From the NCBI GenBank assembly GCA_022829145.1, contig CM040762.1:23926436-23990435 (forward strand): a DNA stretch of 64,000 bases, read 5' to 3'. Below are positions 13,017 through 38,960 of this stretch, piece by piece. Positions within the stretch are counted from its first letter, which is position 1; each line of letters opens with the position of its first letter. Both the position numbers and the translations under genes were made by a program. The stretch comes from Albula goreensis (Eukaryota; Chordata; Actinopteri; Albuliformes; Albulidae). A model generated the notes under the pieces. That model searched no databases and was not told the origin of the DNA. It was given only the letters and a program-made list of their open reading frames with translations.

Positions 13017-15754
13017 TACATTTAAGCATTGCATCGCTTATTATTTATTAAAGTTGTTTTATTTCAGCAGTTGTCAGTGATAGCTATCAATACAAGTCTT
13101 CTGTTGCTCACTCTAAATATTGCTCACAACTGTACAGAGGTCATGTATATCAATCTTTATGACATGTAATGTATATTTTATATTGTGTATTGATGTGAAG
13201 TTTTAAAACAATTATGTCAACAATAAAACTATTACAATCATGATTTGGCTGTTCTATTTCTTTATAAGTTTTGTACACCTGATACTGTTAACGAATACTG
13301 CAAAAGCCGACTAAATGGGCGACAACATTGAATGTCAACATTGCTAGATACAACGAAATATGATTCACAGATAAATTAATGGCCTATAAATCTCTATTAT
13401 CCTCTCTCCCATTAAAAACTATGCCATACCTGCAGTACAGCAGCATAGCAACAAGGACAAGATTGTTCACATACTTTGGAGCGTATGCAAAAGAAAGTTT
13501 TATGTCAGTTTTAAGACCCTAAACGACTGAATTATGGATCAAATCCATAAGCATGGACATTTTATGAATAAGGCCTTTGAAGTCATACCATCGCTTTGTG
13601 GAGAGAACACCCTGGGCTTCACTTTTCTTTGCATTAGTATTGCAGGCTGCGGTAATTTTGCACAAGAGGACGACTAGTTATGCATTATGCTTTAAGTAGT
13701 TACAGCATAGAAACACAAACACGGTACAGGCGATCCAAAGTTTATTTTATTTGGCTTACTCTCCCACAAAGCATGCTAAAGGCCACATAAACCCTGTATA
13801 AATACTTTAGTAACCTACAATATCACAATAACTCATAAGATGAAATCACCCATGTCACATAAAATTCTATTATATTATCAAGTGTCACAAAAGCGATGTC
13901 CCTTCAACCAAAATTAAGAGCCCAAATTCTTATTATGAACTTCTCATAATGTGTTGCTTTCTAGTTATCAATTGTTCATGAATTATAATTTTGTTAGGTG
14001 TATACACTTTGTATGGAGTGTGTGTTTTAGAATAAGACCACATTACCTTTAAAACAGATATAGCAGTGGTGGGGAAGTGAGTCTTTGTGATCAATGGTAA
14101 TATAATGTCTTGCCAGTTATTGAATAACATGAACCAATATACCAGTCCTTCAAAATGTCTAATCTTTAAACAGGTGAAGGATTGATGAAGTAGAATATCT
14201 GCATCCTCTGTGAGTTTCACACTGTCTCATATTTCCTTCCCTAAAGGAAGGCACAAACACACACAACCCACAATTCCTATTGGAGAAATGGAGGGATTTT
14301 ACACTTGCAGATTAATCAACAACAATCATATTCAAAAAGCATTCTGCAATTTAGTTTGTCTTTACTCCGAAATAAATTACAATGTGTTTCTGTTAAGATT
14401 GCATTTTTACACCTGTCAATGTGGAGCGGTGTGACTTGCTATAGGGTACATCACTTGTGCAGTGAGCTTCGCACCCATTGGTTCTGGGCCACCAGGCCTC
14501 GGTTACGGCTCCTCCCAGCTCCCCCTAGAGTTAACATTTCATTGGATAACTATTACAACATACCACAGTCTCTTTCTGTAAGGAGTGTGTGTCACTCTGT
14601 CTGAAAGTAAGGACCACATGAAGACACTGTTGTCACTCAGTGTAAAACTATTTTTCTTTACTCGCAGTATGTTCAAAACAAACACGCCAGTTTAACTGTG
14701 AGTGGGATTGTAAATCTATCACCTATTTGTGCCTCTATAGCCACTGCCAAGTTTGTTCTAGAAAATGCCAGCACCTTCTTTCCCATAACTGCCCTTTTTA
14801 GAATATTCACACCACCTAAAATCCACCTACATGAGCTGTCACATGACAGTTGTCTGCGCTGCCTGCACCAACTGCACTGTTAGCAATTGGCAGGGTGGAT
14901 TTGCTGTTCTCTGGATTGTGTTGCAAAGCCCAAAAGTGAGGCCAGATCCTCTTATTGTAACCACTATTACTATAATAATTGATTTTTTTAAACTGCACCT
15001 TCACACTTTCCAGATTACTCTGAAGCTTTTGCCTGATTCGATCTATTCCACTGCCTTGCAAAATGTTGATGAGTTTGCCCAAAGACTGATTGAGAGAACT
15101 GGCTAACCAGCCCAGGTGTAAAATAGACATGACTTAGACAGGTGAATTAAGTCAGACAACAACACGACGTCTCAAATATCTACCTTCTTCTTTGTATCTT
15201 TGGTATTACCAATGTAAAAAGGTGAACATTCAACTGAAACATACCACACTGAAAATAAAAATTGAAAATAAACTTCTGTAATGCTTATGGACATATTCAT
15301 TTTTCTTGTTGTTTACAAAACAACAGTACATACCTTCACATGCAGGCTACAATAAATAGAATTTCAATGCATTCTAACTTGTCTCACAAAGTTCAAAGCA
15401 TTTTTCAATCCTTCTATCTAGTGCTTGTTTTGTTTAATAGCATTCAGCTTGTCTGAAATATACATAAAATGATATTCACAAATATCTCAAACTTGTAGTT
15501 GTATTTTAGCACTTGGAGTGTACATAAAAAAAAATGCTTCCATAGAATAACCCAGAGTACTTCAGTACATATTTATCAGGGTACAGATGAAGAATCGGTG
15601 TCTATGTCAGTCTGAGAGGCTGCACTGTTTGCAGGTATTTGCTACAACCACACAATACGCCAACTCATTTCACTAGTTAATGTCGTTATCCTTAATCCAG
15701 GGGGTGGTGTAGTCAGATCATGTACACCAAGTGGTGTAATGACACATCCATTAA
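13017..15754. other. Gene-free stretch
   Basis: AT-rich DNA with no recognisable coding exon, RNA gene or transposon. Several AATAAA-like words occur (for example near 13220) but there is no gene upstream to give them meaning. Confidence 0.45.
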
Positions 15755-15759
15755 TAGAC

Positions 15760-16640
15760 CCTCCAGGACTGGAGTTAAACCTGCAGACACTGCGGCCCTC
15801 CAGGACTGGAGTTAAACCTGCAGACACTGCAGCCCTCCAGGACTGGAGTTAAACCTGCAGACACTGCAGCCCTCCAGGACTGGAGTTAAACCTGCAGACA
15901 CTGCGGCCCTCCAGGACTGGAGTTAAATCTGCAAACACTGCAGCCCTCCAGGACTGGAGTTAAACCTGCAGACACTGCGGCCCTCCAGGACTGGAGTTAA
16001 AGTGCAAAACTGCGGCCCTCCAGGACTGGAGACATTGCAGCCCTCCAGCACTGGAGTTAAACCTGCAGGCACTGCCCCCTCCAGGACTGGAGTTAAACCT
16101 GCAGACACTGCGGCCCTCCAGGACTGGAGTTAAACCTGCAGACACTGTGGCCCTCCAGGGCTGGAGTTAAACATGCAGGCACTGTGGCCCTCCTGGACTG
16201 GAGTTAAACCTGCAGACACTGCGGCCCTCCAGGACTGGAGTTAAACCTGCAGGCACTGTGGCCCTCCTGGACTGGAGTTAAACCTGCAGACACTGCGGCC
16301 CTCAAGGACTGGAGTTAAACCTGCAGACACTGTGGCCCTCCAGGACTGGAGTTAAACCTGCAGACACTGCAGCCCTCCAGGACTGGAGTTAAACCTGCAG
16401 ACACTGCAGCCCTCCAGGACTGGAGTTAAACCTGCAGACACTGTGGCCCTCCAGGACTGGAGTTAAACCTGCAGACACTGTGGCCCTCCAGGACTGGAGT
16501 TAAACCTGCAGACACTGCAGCCCTCCAGGACTGGAGTTAAACCTGCAGACACTGCGGCCCTCCAGGACTGGAGTTAAACCTGCAGACACTGCGGCCCTCC
16601 AGGACTGGAGTTAAACCTGCAGACACTGCGGCCCTCCAGG
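15760..16640. repeat. 37-bp minisatellite, about 24 copies
   Basis: Tandem units each contain ctccaggactggag, then ttaaacctgcagacactg and cggc/cagc. The core CTCCAG-GA-CTGGAG is an inverted repeat and CTGCAG recurs in nearly every copy. Most units differ by one or two bases; one region near 16000-16075 has shortened or deleted units. The unit length is not a multiple of three, so the ~61-codon minus frames here are incidental. Confidence 0.95.
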
Positions 16641-17761
16641 ACAGTATAGTAGTGTATAGTAAAGTAGGCCCTGGATAGGATCAGTGGTGTAGTGCATGGG
16701 GTACTGTGCTGATTAAAATATAAAGTTATCTAGATTGTTTGATCTAAAACATCACCTTGATGACACAAGTGAGCCCACTCTGACATGTTCATGATGTCAC
16801 TCAGGTATCTGAGACCTGCCGCTCAGCGGGAAGTCAGTGGGAGAAGGATATCTTCTGAAAGCAAAACGTATTCACTACACACAAAGTACAAACCCAATAG
16901 TGAAGTATAGTCAACCTGTTTGGTAGATCTCCACCTAGAGAGAAGACAACTTCCTTGTTTCCTACATAAACAGCGAGCAAAAGGACTTTATCCTGACTTA
17001 GACCATAGTTACCCTTTAAAAACCAGAGGGGCCTCGCTTTTAAACGCATTACATGGTAACAAACAAGAAGATCATCCAATGTCACATTCAATACAGAACG
17101 TCATCTCTAATGTACGCGCTGAATGATACATTGTACTGAAACACTTGTTTCTAATCACAGCCAATTAGATTACTGTTGCATCATAGAAGAATTCAATGTT
17201 CCGTTGGAATTCATACATCGTTAAATTAATACATTTCTGTTATTTGATAACGGCAGAGGAGGCTTTGGCCTGTGGGCAAGCCAAAGACCAAATCACATTA
17301 ATAAAACTTAAATTGTAGTCCAGCTCCTCTGTGCTTTATGGAGGTCACTTCTCTGACCGCCTCCCTCCAACAAATAGCATGTGCAATTAATTCCCACAGA
17401 TTCATAGCTATGACCATTTTGACGGTAAAACTAAAGGATGCAGTGCTCACAATTCTCTCTACCGCCAGGGCTGGTGAACTTGCATCAATATATTTAACAT
17501 GTATCCTTTAGGATGAAGAGGATGTTATTGATTAGAGGGAAGGAGACAAGTTCTCTTGCTAACTGCAGGCATGGCACAGGGTCTACGGTACACACTCATA
17601 TGGTACGTGGCACAGATTCCCTGGTAATTATCTATCTACTCTGTGCTCTTTCCACCGGTCTACTTCTCCTTCCGGGGACCACGGTATCTGCCGGCTCAAG
17701 CCATTTACTCGTTGGTTGGTTCTGCTTTCACGTTTGCTCTCTCCTTCCGCTCGGAAATCCC
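16641..17761. other. 3' flank of slc6a16
   Basis: This interval lies directly downstream of the slc6a16 stop codon and should hold its 3' UTR. No clear poly(A) signal for the minus strand could be picked, and no other gene was seen. Confidence 0.4.
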
Positions 17762-30853
<13,092 letters not shown>

Positions 30854-30984
30854 CCCGTCGCCTCCTCATCGCTGGGCAGGGGAGGTTTCACCATCTGAGG
30901 GGCGGAGGGAGCACCAGGCTGTAGCGTTACCACTGAATATACGGACTCGCGTATTTCGATTTCCTCCTTTCTTACTTATTAGCT

Positions 30985-31200
30985 GTGACCAGCAGCTCTA
31001 CAGCTCGCTCTGACGGTCAGTCCACAAAAATTTCCCCACCCTTTGGCGGCCACAGTTTTCACCCTAGGAGGCTGAAATTTGGCATGGAGGTCAGTGTGTG
31101 TGTGTGTGTGAAGGTGTGTGTTTCTGTTCATTTCAATTGGCTAAAAGGGGGCGTGACAATAGGAGTGGCCTGGTCGCAGATATAGTGAATTCGCACTTGT
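30985..31200 (+). repeat. Dispersed repeat A, copy 2, with (TG)n
   Basis: Plus-strand copy of the repeat seen at 2700-2990 in the opposite orientation. It has the same block order: gaccagcagctctacagctc, ctaggaggctgaaatttggc, a TG tract, ttggctaaaagggggcgtg and gagtggcctgg. It lies about 130 bp upstream of the slc6a16 start codon, so it may sit in the promoter or 5' UTR. Confidence 0.75.
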
Positions 31201-31913
31201 TACACATTAAAGTTGCAAGTGCTCCTGTCTTCCAGATTTTCTTCGTTTTTGTCTATATCAGTCAAATATCAGTCTTCCTCTTTCACATGGACCCCTGAAT
31301 TGATTCAGTACAATATTGATCTAATACATATTTAACTCTTTAACACAGACCCTAAAGAAAACACAGGTGTTCAGCAGTCACAGACCTGAGAAACAGTGAC
31401 AACAGGAATCCATAAATTCATACCGTTTTATTCAATCTCTTCCATTGAAGAGATGAATGTTCTTAATTCATTTATCAACCCAGTTTTAAATTCTCAAGAA
31501 ACTGACCCTGAAAGTGGGGAATCCGAAACATGGTCACATAGATCTGAATGCATACATTATAACTTATTATTATGCATATATTATAACTATATTGTACTGT
31601 CCATAGACAGGATACCACATTTACCCTTTAGATAAGGTAAATGTAATCATAAGCACGACTAAGCACAATTATTGTTTAAAGACATTGTTTAAGTTCACGG
31701 CCCCTTTCTTACAATTGTGCAAAGTAACTAAAATACATGTTGCTTTGTTAGTTGCAGAGCGACACAGTTCTGATTTTCCAGCTTAGCACCCATGCTCTTA
31801 AAATAGCAGATGAGCGGGCTGGTCTCAAGATGAAGCGTGGGTCAGGTGTATTGTTGGTGTATCGCTATTTTGATCCAGCACAAAGCTATTGCGTTCAGAA
31901 CGACCACAAGCAG

Positions 31914-32328
31914 GGGGGTATTCCACGAAACAAGCTAAGTAAGAAAGCATGTCTCATTTTAAGAATCCAGGCTTATTTCTAGTGATTTCGACTCCATCAA
32001 ACAAGATTACTGCACTTCTTGCTCAGAAAATACGGCAACATGGTGCCACCGGTGGCGTGAATAGGCTTCGTATCAGGCTAAATTGAGGCTTAGCCTGTCT
32101 TTGGCGATTGAAACACTGAAACTAAAAACTCTGAAAAAAGTTCCACCCTAGTAGTAAATATAGTAAATATTTAGTAAGGTCACCATTTATTTGTCCCACT
32201 TGATTAATAAGCTTCAACAACTAACCAAACATTAAAATATTTAAACACTCTGTTAAGTTGTAATGGTAGACTATGTCTTAATTTTGTTTTGTTTGGGATT
32301 TTGTTAGCTGGCTGTATGGAATACCCCC
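31914..32328. mobile_element. Element with GGGGGTATTCCA inverted ends (MITE-like)
   Basis: The left end gggggtattccacgaaacaa and the right end (reverse complement) gggggtattccatacagcca share a 12-base terminal match, followed by a related agctaa block. Length is about 415 bp. No transposase lies between the ends; the superfamily and target duplication could not be fixed. Confidence 0.6.
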
Positions 32329-32390
32329 TAGGTCATGTCACAGTTTCTTTATTACTATCTTAAAGGTGCTAATAAACACTGTGGGTTGAC

Positions 32391-32766
32391 TTAAGCCTTG
32401 AGACAGATACACCCAGGGTGGAGAACACAGAGGACTTGGATGCCAGTGATAGGGTGCCGATGGTGATTCTTGCACCAATTACATAGGGAGAACCGGTCAT
32501 AGGGAGAACCGGTCATGGCTGGAAATTGCTTTTTGATGTTTGCTGGCTGTACAGTGGAATCCGAGCTCAGAAGAATGATGCCATCCAACACTCTTGGTAT
32601 GACATGACTGAGTGAAGGCTGGGATAATCCTGAGCAGTCCGCTATTTCTTGCTGGAATGTCCCAGTGGCTAATAACCCCAGGGTTGACAGGATTTGCAGA
32701 TGGGCGAGTATTTGCTGGTTGCTATGTGCAGGGCGCTCCACCGTCGGCCCCAGTTCAGCACAGTGT
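32391..32766 (-). pseudogene. PIF/Harbinger transposase (HARBI1-like) fragment
   Basis: The minus strand reads HCAELGPTVERPAHSNQQ, then LQILSTLGLLATGTFQQEIAD, then SGLSQPSLSHVIPRVLDGII and QPANIKKQFPAM. This is the helix-turn-helix N-terminal part of Harbinger transposases (TGTFQxExAD.SGxSQ.S.SHV..V..GI). After about 100 residues the match fades; the catalytic core is absent or scrambled. The 48-bp minisatellite begins at its N-terminal side. Confidence 0.8.
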
Positions 32767-32857
32767 TCAAAGAGTGCAGCGAAATCGACTCATGAGCCAG
32801 TCACCACCATGGGCAAAAAAATGAGATACAGGACTAGGAAACAAAACGGAATGGAGT

Positions 32858-34062
32858 GCCTTAACAGAATGCAGACTGTGGGACCCATTCACACACTGGA
32901 ACAGTGCCTTAACAGGATGCAGACCGTGGGGCCCATCCACGCACTGGAGCAGTGCCTTAACAGGATGCAGACCGTGGGGCCCATCCACACACTGGAACAG
33001 TGCCTTAACAGGATGCAGACTGTGGGGCCCATCCACACACTGGAACAGTGCCTTAACAGGATGCAGACTGTGGGACCCATTCACACACTGGAACAGTGCC
33101 TTAACAGGATGCAGACTGTGGGGCCCATCCACACACTGGAACAGTGCCTTAACAGGGTGCAGACTGTGGGGCCCATCCACACACTGGATCAGTGCCTTAA
33201 CAGGATACAGACTGTGGGGCCCATCCACACACTGGATCAGTGCCTTAACAGGATGCAGACTGTGGGGCCCATCCACACACTGGAACAGTGCCTTAACAGG
33301 ATGCAGACTGTGGGACCCATTCACACACTGGAACAGTGCCTTAACAGGATGCAGACTGTGGGGCCCATCCACACACTGGAACAGTGCCTTAACAGGATGC
33401 AGACTGTGGGGCCCATCCACACACTGGAACAGTGCCTTAACAGGATGGAGACTGTGGGGCCCATCCACACACTGGAACAGTGCCTTAACAGGATGGAGAC
33501 TGTGGGGCCCATCCACACACTGGAACAGTGCCTTAACAGGATGCAGACTGTGGGGCCCATCCACACACTGGAACAGTGCCTTAACAGGATGGAGACTGTG
33601 GGGCCCATCCACACACTGGAACAGTGCCTTAACAGGATGTAGACTGTGGGGCCCATCCACACACTGGAACAGTGCCTTAACAGGATGGAGACTGTGGGGC
33701 CCATCCACACACTGGAACAGTGCCTTAACAGGATGTAGACTGTGGGGCCCATCCACACACTGGAACAGTGCCTTTACAGGATGGAGACTGTGGGGCCCAT
33801 CCACACACTGGATCAGTGCCTTAACAGGATGTAGACTGTGGGGCCCATCCACACACTGGATCAATGCCTTAACAGGATGCAGACTGTGGGGCCCATCCAC
33901 ACACTGGAACAGTGCCTTAACAGGATGCAGACTGTGGGACCCATCCACACACTGGAACAGTGCCTTAACAGGATGCAGACTGTGGGGCCCATCCACACAC
34001 TGGAACAGTGCCTTAACAGGATGCAGACTGTGGGGCCCATCCACACACTGGTATGGTGCCTT
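32858..34062. repeat. 48-bp minisatellite, ~25 copies, unit divisible by three
   Basis: Each unit reads tgccttaacaggatgcagac, then tgtggggcccatccacacac and tggaacag. Because 48 is a multiple of three, any unit frame without a stop stays open. Plus gives CLNRMQTVGPIHTLEQ repeats, and one minus frame is open from 34182 to 32767 (471 codons, repeat GPHSLHPVKALFQCVD). Variants: ggacccattc units, ggatca units, and alternating ggatgGAG/ggatgTAG units. The plus frame is broken by those TAG variants after 33642. Several frames are open at once and no homology is seen, so coding is unlikely. Confidence 0.9.
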
Positions 34063-34082
34063 CACAGGAAGCAGACTGTATT

Positions 34083-37000
34083 CAGGCTGAAGAGAACTTA
34101 AAGACAGGCAGTGCTGTTGAGCGTACAGCACTAATACTAAAATTAAACTAAAATTAAACATGGTTATCCTGTGTTCTAACAACTTACAGCTGTCATTTGC
34201 ATTGTTACTGAATTCCTACAGGTAGATCTTTGCCCAGACCTCTATAAGAACATGCCACTGCATTTAGCAGTATATAATCAGACTGTGATTGTATCAACAA
34301 ACATATAAAATGCAGCTGTAATGTGTGTTCTGTTTCACAACACGGAGTACTTTTTGATCCACAGAAACAAAAATGTTGTGAAAAACACTTGACTTACTCA
34401 GCAATTTCCAAACTGTTAGAAGAAATCTATGGTATGTTGGTCAAATTAAAATGTTTTAGTCAACTGTCAAATGTTGAAATGTGAGTCTTTTTACAAATTA
34501 AATGGGATATCACCTCAATATGTACTGCACTTTGTCAAACAGGTCTAGACCAAAATCATTAGGTCCATGACTGATTGTGTTCCAGTTAAATACATTAAGG
34601 CTTACTGCACTAGTCCAATACAACATAACCAACTGTGGCCATGTATGTTGTGGTATACAGCAGAATGAAAATAACCCCATTATATAAACCAAGGCAGGCA
34701 CCACCATGGTCACTGTTAATGCTAATACTGATAGCAAGAGGAAAATTACAGGCTGGCTATAACCGAAAGGCACACTCACACACAGCACTCGACTCCGAAA
34801 GATCTGACATATATATAGTGCATATAGTGACTTATCTGTCGGCTAGGTTTCCATGCAAGAGTGAAAACATGGAGCAAGGTGAAAGAAGCTAAGAGTGGGC
34901 GAGGCCTAGATCTGTGGAGATTGCTTGATAGAGAGTTAGATGGAAAGTTTTCAAGGTGTCTCACTTATTTGCAGATCTTGTGACTGTATGGAAAAGTACA
35001 CTTCCCTTTCTGTCTGAAAGATGCCTTTCAACTTCTATATATAGACCCTCCCTCTCCCAGCTCTGATCCTTTCTCTCTGTGCCAACGCTGAAGTGACCAA
35101 TCAGACCCAAGGTGAGTTTGGGTCGCAACTACATTCAAATCCAGTACAGATAGCGTCAATGTTGTGTCCACTCAGAAATCGTTTAAAGACGCAATTGGCC
35201 AATGGCTTCTAGGAACGTACCAACAAAACAAGTATCACACATTTATTTGTTGTCAAACTGCAACATAAAAAAGGTTACATGCTTCCACCACAGTTAATGT
35301 CTCAGACATCTATAGAACGTATAGGGCATTAAAAGAACACGTTTTCAGGTTTCATTCACATAATGTTGCATGCAGTACTATTTGTATAGGTTTGTGGAGT
35401 CTCCCCAAAATCTGTTTTTAGAGTGGTGGAAAGGGTAGAATTTGAAGTTCTACATAAAACATGTCAACACTACAATGACGACATATTCATTCTTCCGTCA
35501 TATATACATGTTATTAACATAACTGTAAATATATTGAGGGATAAGGGAGAGGATATTTTGTTCTCTTTACTAACCTTTTATGTTGCAAGTACATTCCTTA
35601 TAAGCGGCACCAAATACAGCTCTAAAAGACGCAAATTAATTTATATCTTGAGCGCTGAAACGGTCGTTTCGAAACGCACAGATTAAAAACAAAACAGTGT
35701 GGTCCATATGTAGCCTAAGCAACAGCTGTGCGCCATAAAGCACACCGTTTGGCAATCATTTAATTTACACAGAAACACTGTCAAACCAAGAAAGAAACAC
35801 CATTAAATAACAAAATTAGAGAAGCATTCCACCACTATTAAAGCACATGGAGAAAAAAAGAGGAAAATCAATTTGTAAGTGCAAAGAAATACATACATTT
35901 GACCTTGTTCTCTCTGTCTTCAAGAGGTAGCCCCAAATGCTACTGTCACTCTCCCTGTCTCGGTGTGTACATGCGCCTCCACTTATAGAAAAGAAAAGGG
36001 TCTGATATAACTTCCGAATGTATTTAACAATTGCGAAGTACGCCACGCAGAGAAACACACTTCAGGATTAAAAAAAAAAAAATTCTGGCAAGGCGCAGCC
36101 CCCTCGCTCTTTCATTGGCTATTAAACCCCCTCGCTCATAGTCTATAACCAATTCCACAGAAACTTTCCATAGAAAGCCTAAGAACTAACCTTGAATTCC
36201 GCTATCTCGTGAACGATAATGTTGCTTTGGCAGACATATAGCTATGCATATTGTTGCAGAAAAGTGACAGTAGTCAGAATCGCGCTACATTTCTGCACTG
36301 TAACAATGTATAGGACGATGCAACGTTGAAACACTAAATTTAACGCATAGCCTACATTCTCTTTAAAGCCTTTTTTGGAAATGCAAAAGCGAAACGACAG
36401 TACACAACCGGTGGCCTCGTGTTTGCTTCAGTTTTAAATGGCCCAAGTGAATTCAAATGTTAAGTTGACATGGGTCCTCTTTAATTTTAGAATGTGTTGA
36501 TTATTTTTAGACTGACAGAGTTGACTCCCGTACATATGGCATTGTTATTGTTTCAGGGTGTTCTTACAATACTGAAGCGCCTCCTACTGCCCAGTCAATT
36601 GCATGTATCTATGTATTTCAAAAAGCGTATTTAAAACATGACGCAAAATTTCAAGTGTGGAGATTCTGACTCAACATTGAAGGAATGAAAATTCTGATGA
36701 ACTGATGGTTGACATTGCTGCATTGTTCATGTATATTACAAATACAGCTTATAAATATAATGCCTAGCAACGATGATAAAAGTTAAGGCCTCACCAACCT
36801 CTAAATTATTAGAATTAAAATTGAATTATTAAAATGAAATAATTATGTAATAGCTAATAATATTTATAATATTATATAATTTTAGAAAAGATATCTGAAG
36901 AGCAATAACTAAAGTGTATGCATTTTTAAAGAAATCAAATTGCAGATCACAGTTTTTACTTTTTTATTGCACACAATTAAACTGAAATTACAAAAAAAAG

Positions 37001-38150
37001 TATTTGAACAAAAACATTGTTTTGTTGTCAAACATCATAATATCTCTTAACATAACACCTAAATAATTACCAATGAACAATTTAAACAGATGAAACAATA
37101 ACTATTTAAAGATTCTTTCAGTAAAGTAAACTTTTACTACAAATCGCTTTCTCAGGGGAGGTTTGCATTCAGAAATGCAAGCTGACATACTTTTCCTGGA
37201 CTAATTCAGTTTCTCCTCTCTTATAATTTGTCCCGTTTTAGAAGAAACCCGTTCAGAGGGGTCTTTTCTAAATAATATGACCACTATACATAACCTTATC
37301 AGCATTATTCTTGAGATCCTTGGGTACAACACATCTCTATTTTGCCACCTGGTGAAGGGGTTGGAGGAACGTTCCAGAAGGGGTTCCTCTAGGAAGGACG
37401 GACCTGCATTATGATGTCTGCACTGGGGTTTCTTGTAAACATTTGTCCTGCCGCTTGTTTATCATACTCATTCCAAATGGAGCTTTCATGCATGGGTCCC
37501 CTCTGTGATGCTGCCCCCTAGAGGACATTCCCTTCCTCCTGCTGGCTTCATAAAGTGACCGCTGCCACAGCCGATGTGACTTGCCACAGGCCCTCATCAA
37601 CCGCGCTGTCAGCGCTGAAGGCACGCTTTTTAAATCTGGGGCCCAAAGCTGACGCCTCTGAAAGGAGAGCATTGTACTCCGCCCTGTGGAACCCGTCCAC
37701 CATTGGTGTTCTTTCGCTCTTTTTTCTCTTTGTCACCGGCTCCGAGTCAGGTGTAATTCTCTGCAGGTTACCCGTGATCTTCTGAAGGCCCCTTGCAAGT
37801 ACGTTTACTTTGGAGGCTGTTACATAGCTGAAAGATTAAGCGAAAGATAAGATAAGATTGCCATTCATTTGTTTTACATTGTTACTTTTTACATTTTAAT
37901 CAAAGACATCGGAAATTATACTTGGATGTCTATTAGAATCAATTCAGAATGTCCTGTTTTGACAACTACCTGCAACAAGAGGAATCTTGTTTGTATAAAA
38001 TAATAAAATTATGTTTATAACCTTGTCTCTGGTGTCCTTGTGGCAGGCCGTTCCCCATGGGGAAAAATAACCGGTTGGGCAGCGGTCTACTCCTAACACA
38101 TCCATTATACAACTAAATAAGTAACTAATAGTGTAACAAGAGGTTTAGTT
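34083..38150. other. Gene-free stretch
   Basis: AT-rich intergenic DNA between slc6a16 and eps8l1. No exon with family resemblance was found on either strand. The 87-codon minus frame at 37409-37672 and the frame at 35423-35686 have no recognisable motif. Confidence 0.4.
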
Positions 38151-38159
38151 TCTAAACTA

Positions 38160-38960
38160 TATACAGCAATATCAAGGACTTCTTATAAACTACTTCCAAT
38201 TAATGCCTTACGGAAGGAGGATGGGAAGATATTTTACAATTAAATCAATAGGAACACTGTCTGGAACAATATTGGTCGTGCCTCAAGAAACCCTGATCAT
38301 CAGCTAATTCATTATAAGGTAGCTTACTCCACGTAAACGTTTCGATATGAAAACGGTCCCTAATCCAATATGTTCCTTATGCCCCATTCAAGCCGCGGGC
38401 ACCTTGCTACATATGTGGGAACGCTCAAGGGTGGCAACATTTTGGAAAAATGTATCCCTTATGCTGTCCTCTTTAATACATGGAACTATTCAGTGTTTAC
38501 CAAGAGGAATATTACTAGATTATTTTACAGAGCTTTATCTGTCTTCCAATCAATCCCGTATTATATTAACAGGCCTCACAGATGCAAAGAAAATGATGGA
38601 AAACTCCACATTCATTATCACTTCATAATTGGATTATAATTGTTTTGGATATTGTTAACATGGAGGAGTTATATGGATATGTTAACAATGAGAGAAATTT
38701 GGTTATTTGGATAACGGCTACTAAACTTACACAAAGGATGCATTTTATTTCTCCGCAAGGTGTAGTAAATGAGGGGGGATAGGGGAGGAATATGACTACT
38801 GTAAGCTTTGTTATCTCTCTGTATGTTTTGACGTTGATTGTGGAAAAAAAAATTGAGCACAAAAATGGAGTGAATGTGGGTAAAAAGAAGGGAAGCGCAA
38901 AGGACAAGAGAAGCAACACAGCAAAGAGGAGAAGGAGTTAAATTCCTCGCTGGGAAACCT
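38160..38960 (+). pseudogene. L1/Tx1-like LINE 3' fragment
   Basis: Reads PNPICSLCPIQAAGTLLHMWE, then RVATFWKNVSLML, in the 38347-38628 frame. The CxxC plus GTLxHMxW..C/S...FWK pattern is the zinc-knuckle-like C terminus of fish Tx1/L1-type polymerases. Upstream, WNNI.., RNPDHQLIHYK and VAYSTxVT occur in shifted frames, so the copy is broken. Confidence 0.7.

Noticed and set aside
15760..16640. CRISPR array
   Set aside because: Units are directly adjacent with no unique spacers and the DNA is vertebrate; it is a minisatellite.
32665..33642. 325-codon plus-strand repeat protein
   Set aside because: Open only because the 48-bp unit is divisible by three. TAG variants interrupt the same frame later in the array, and other frames are equally open.
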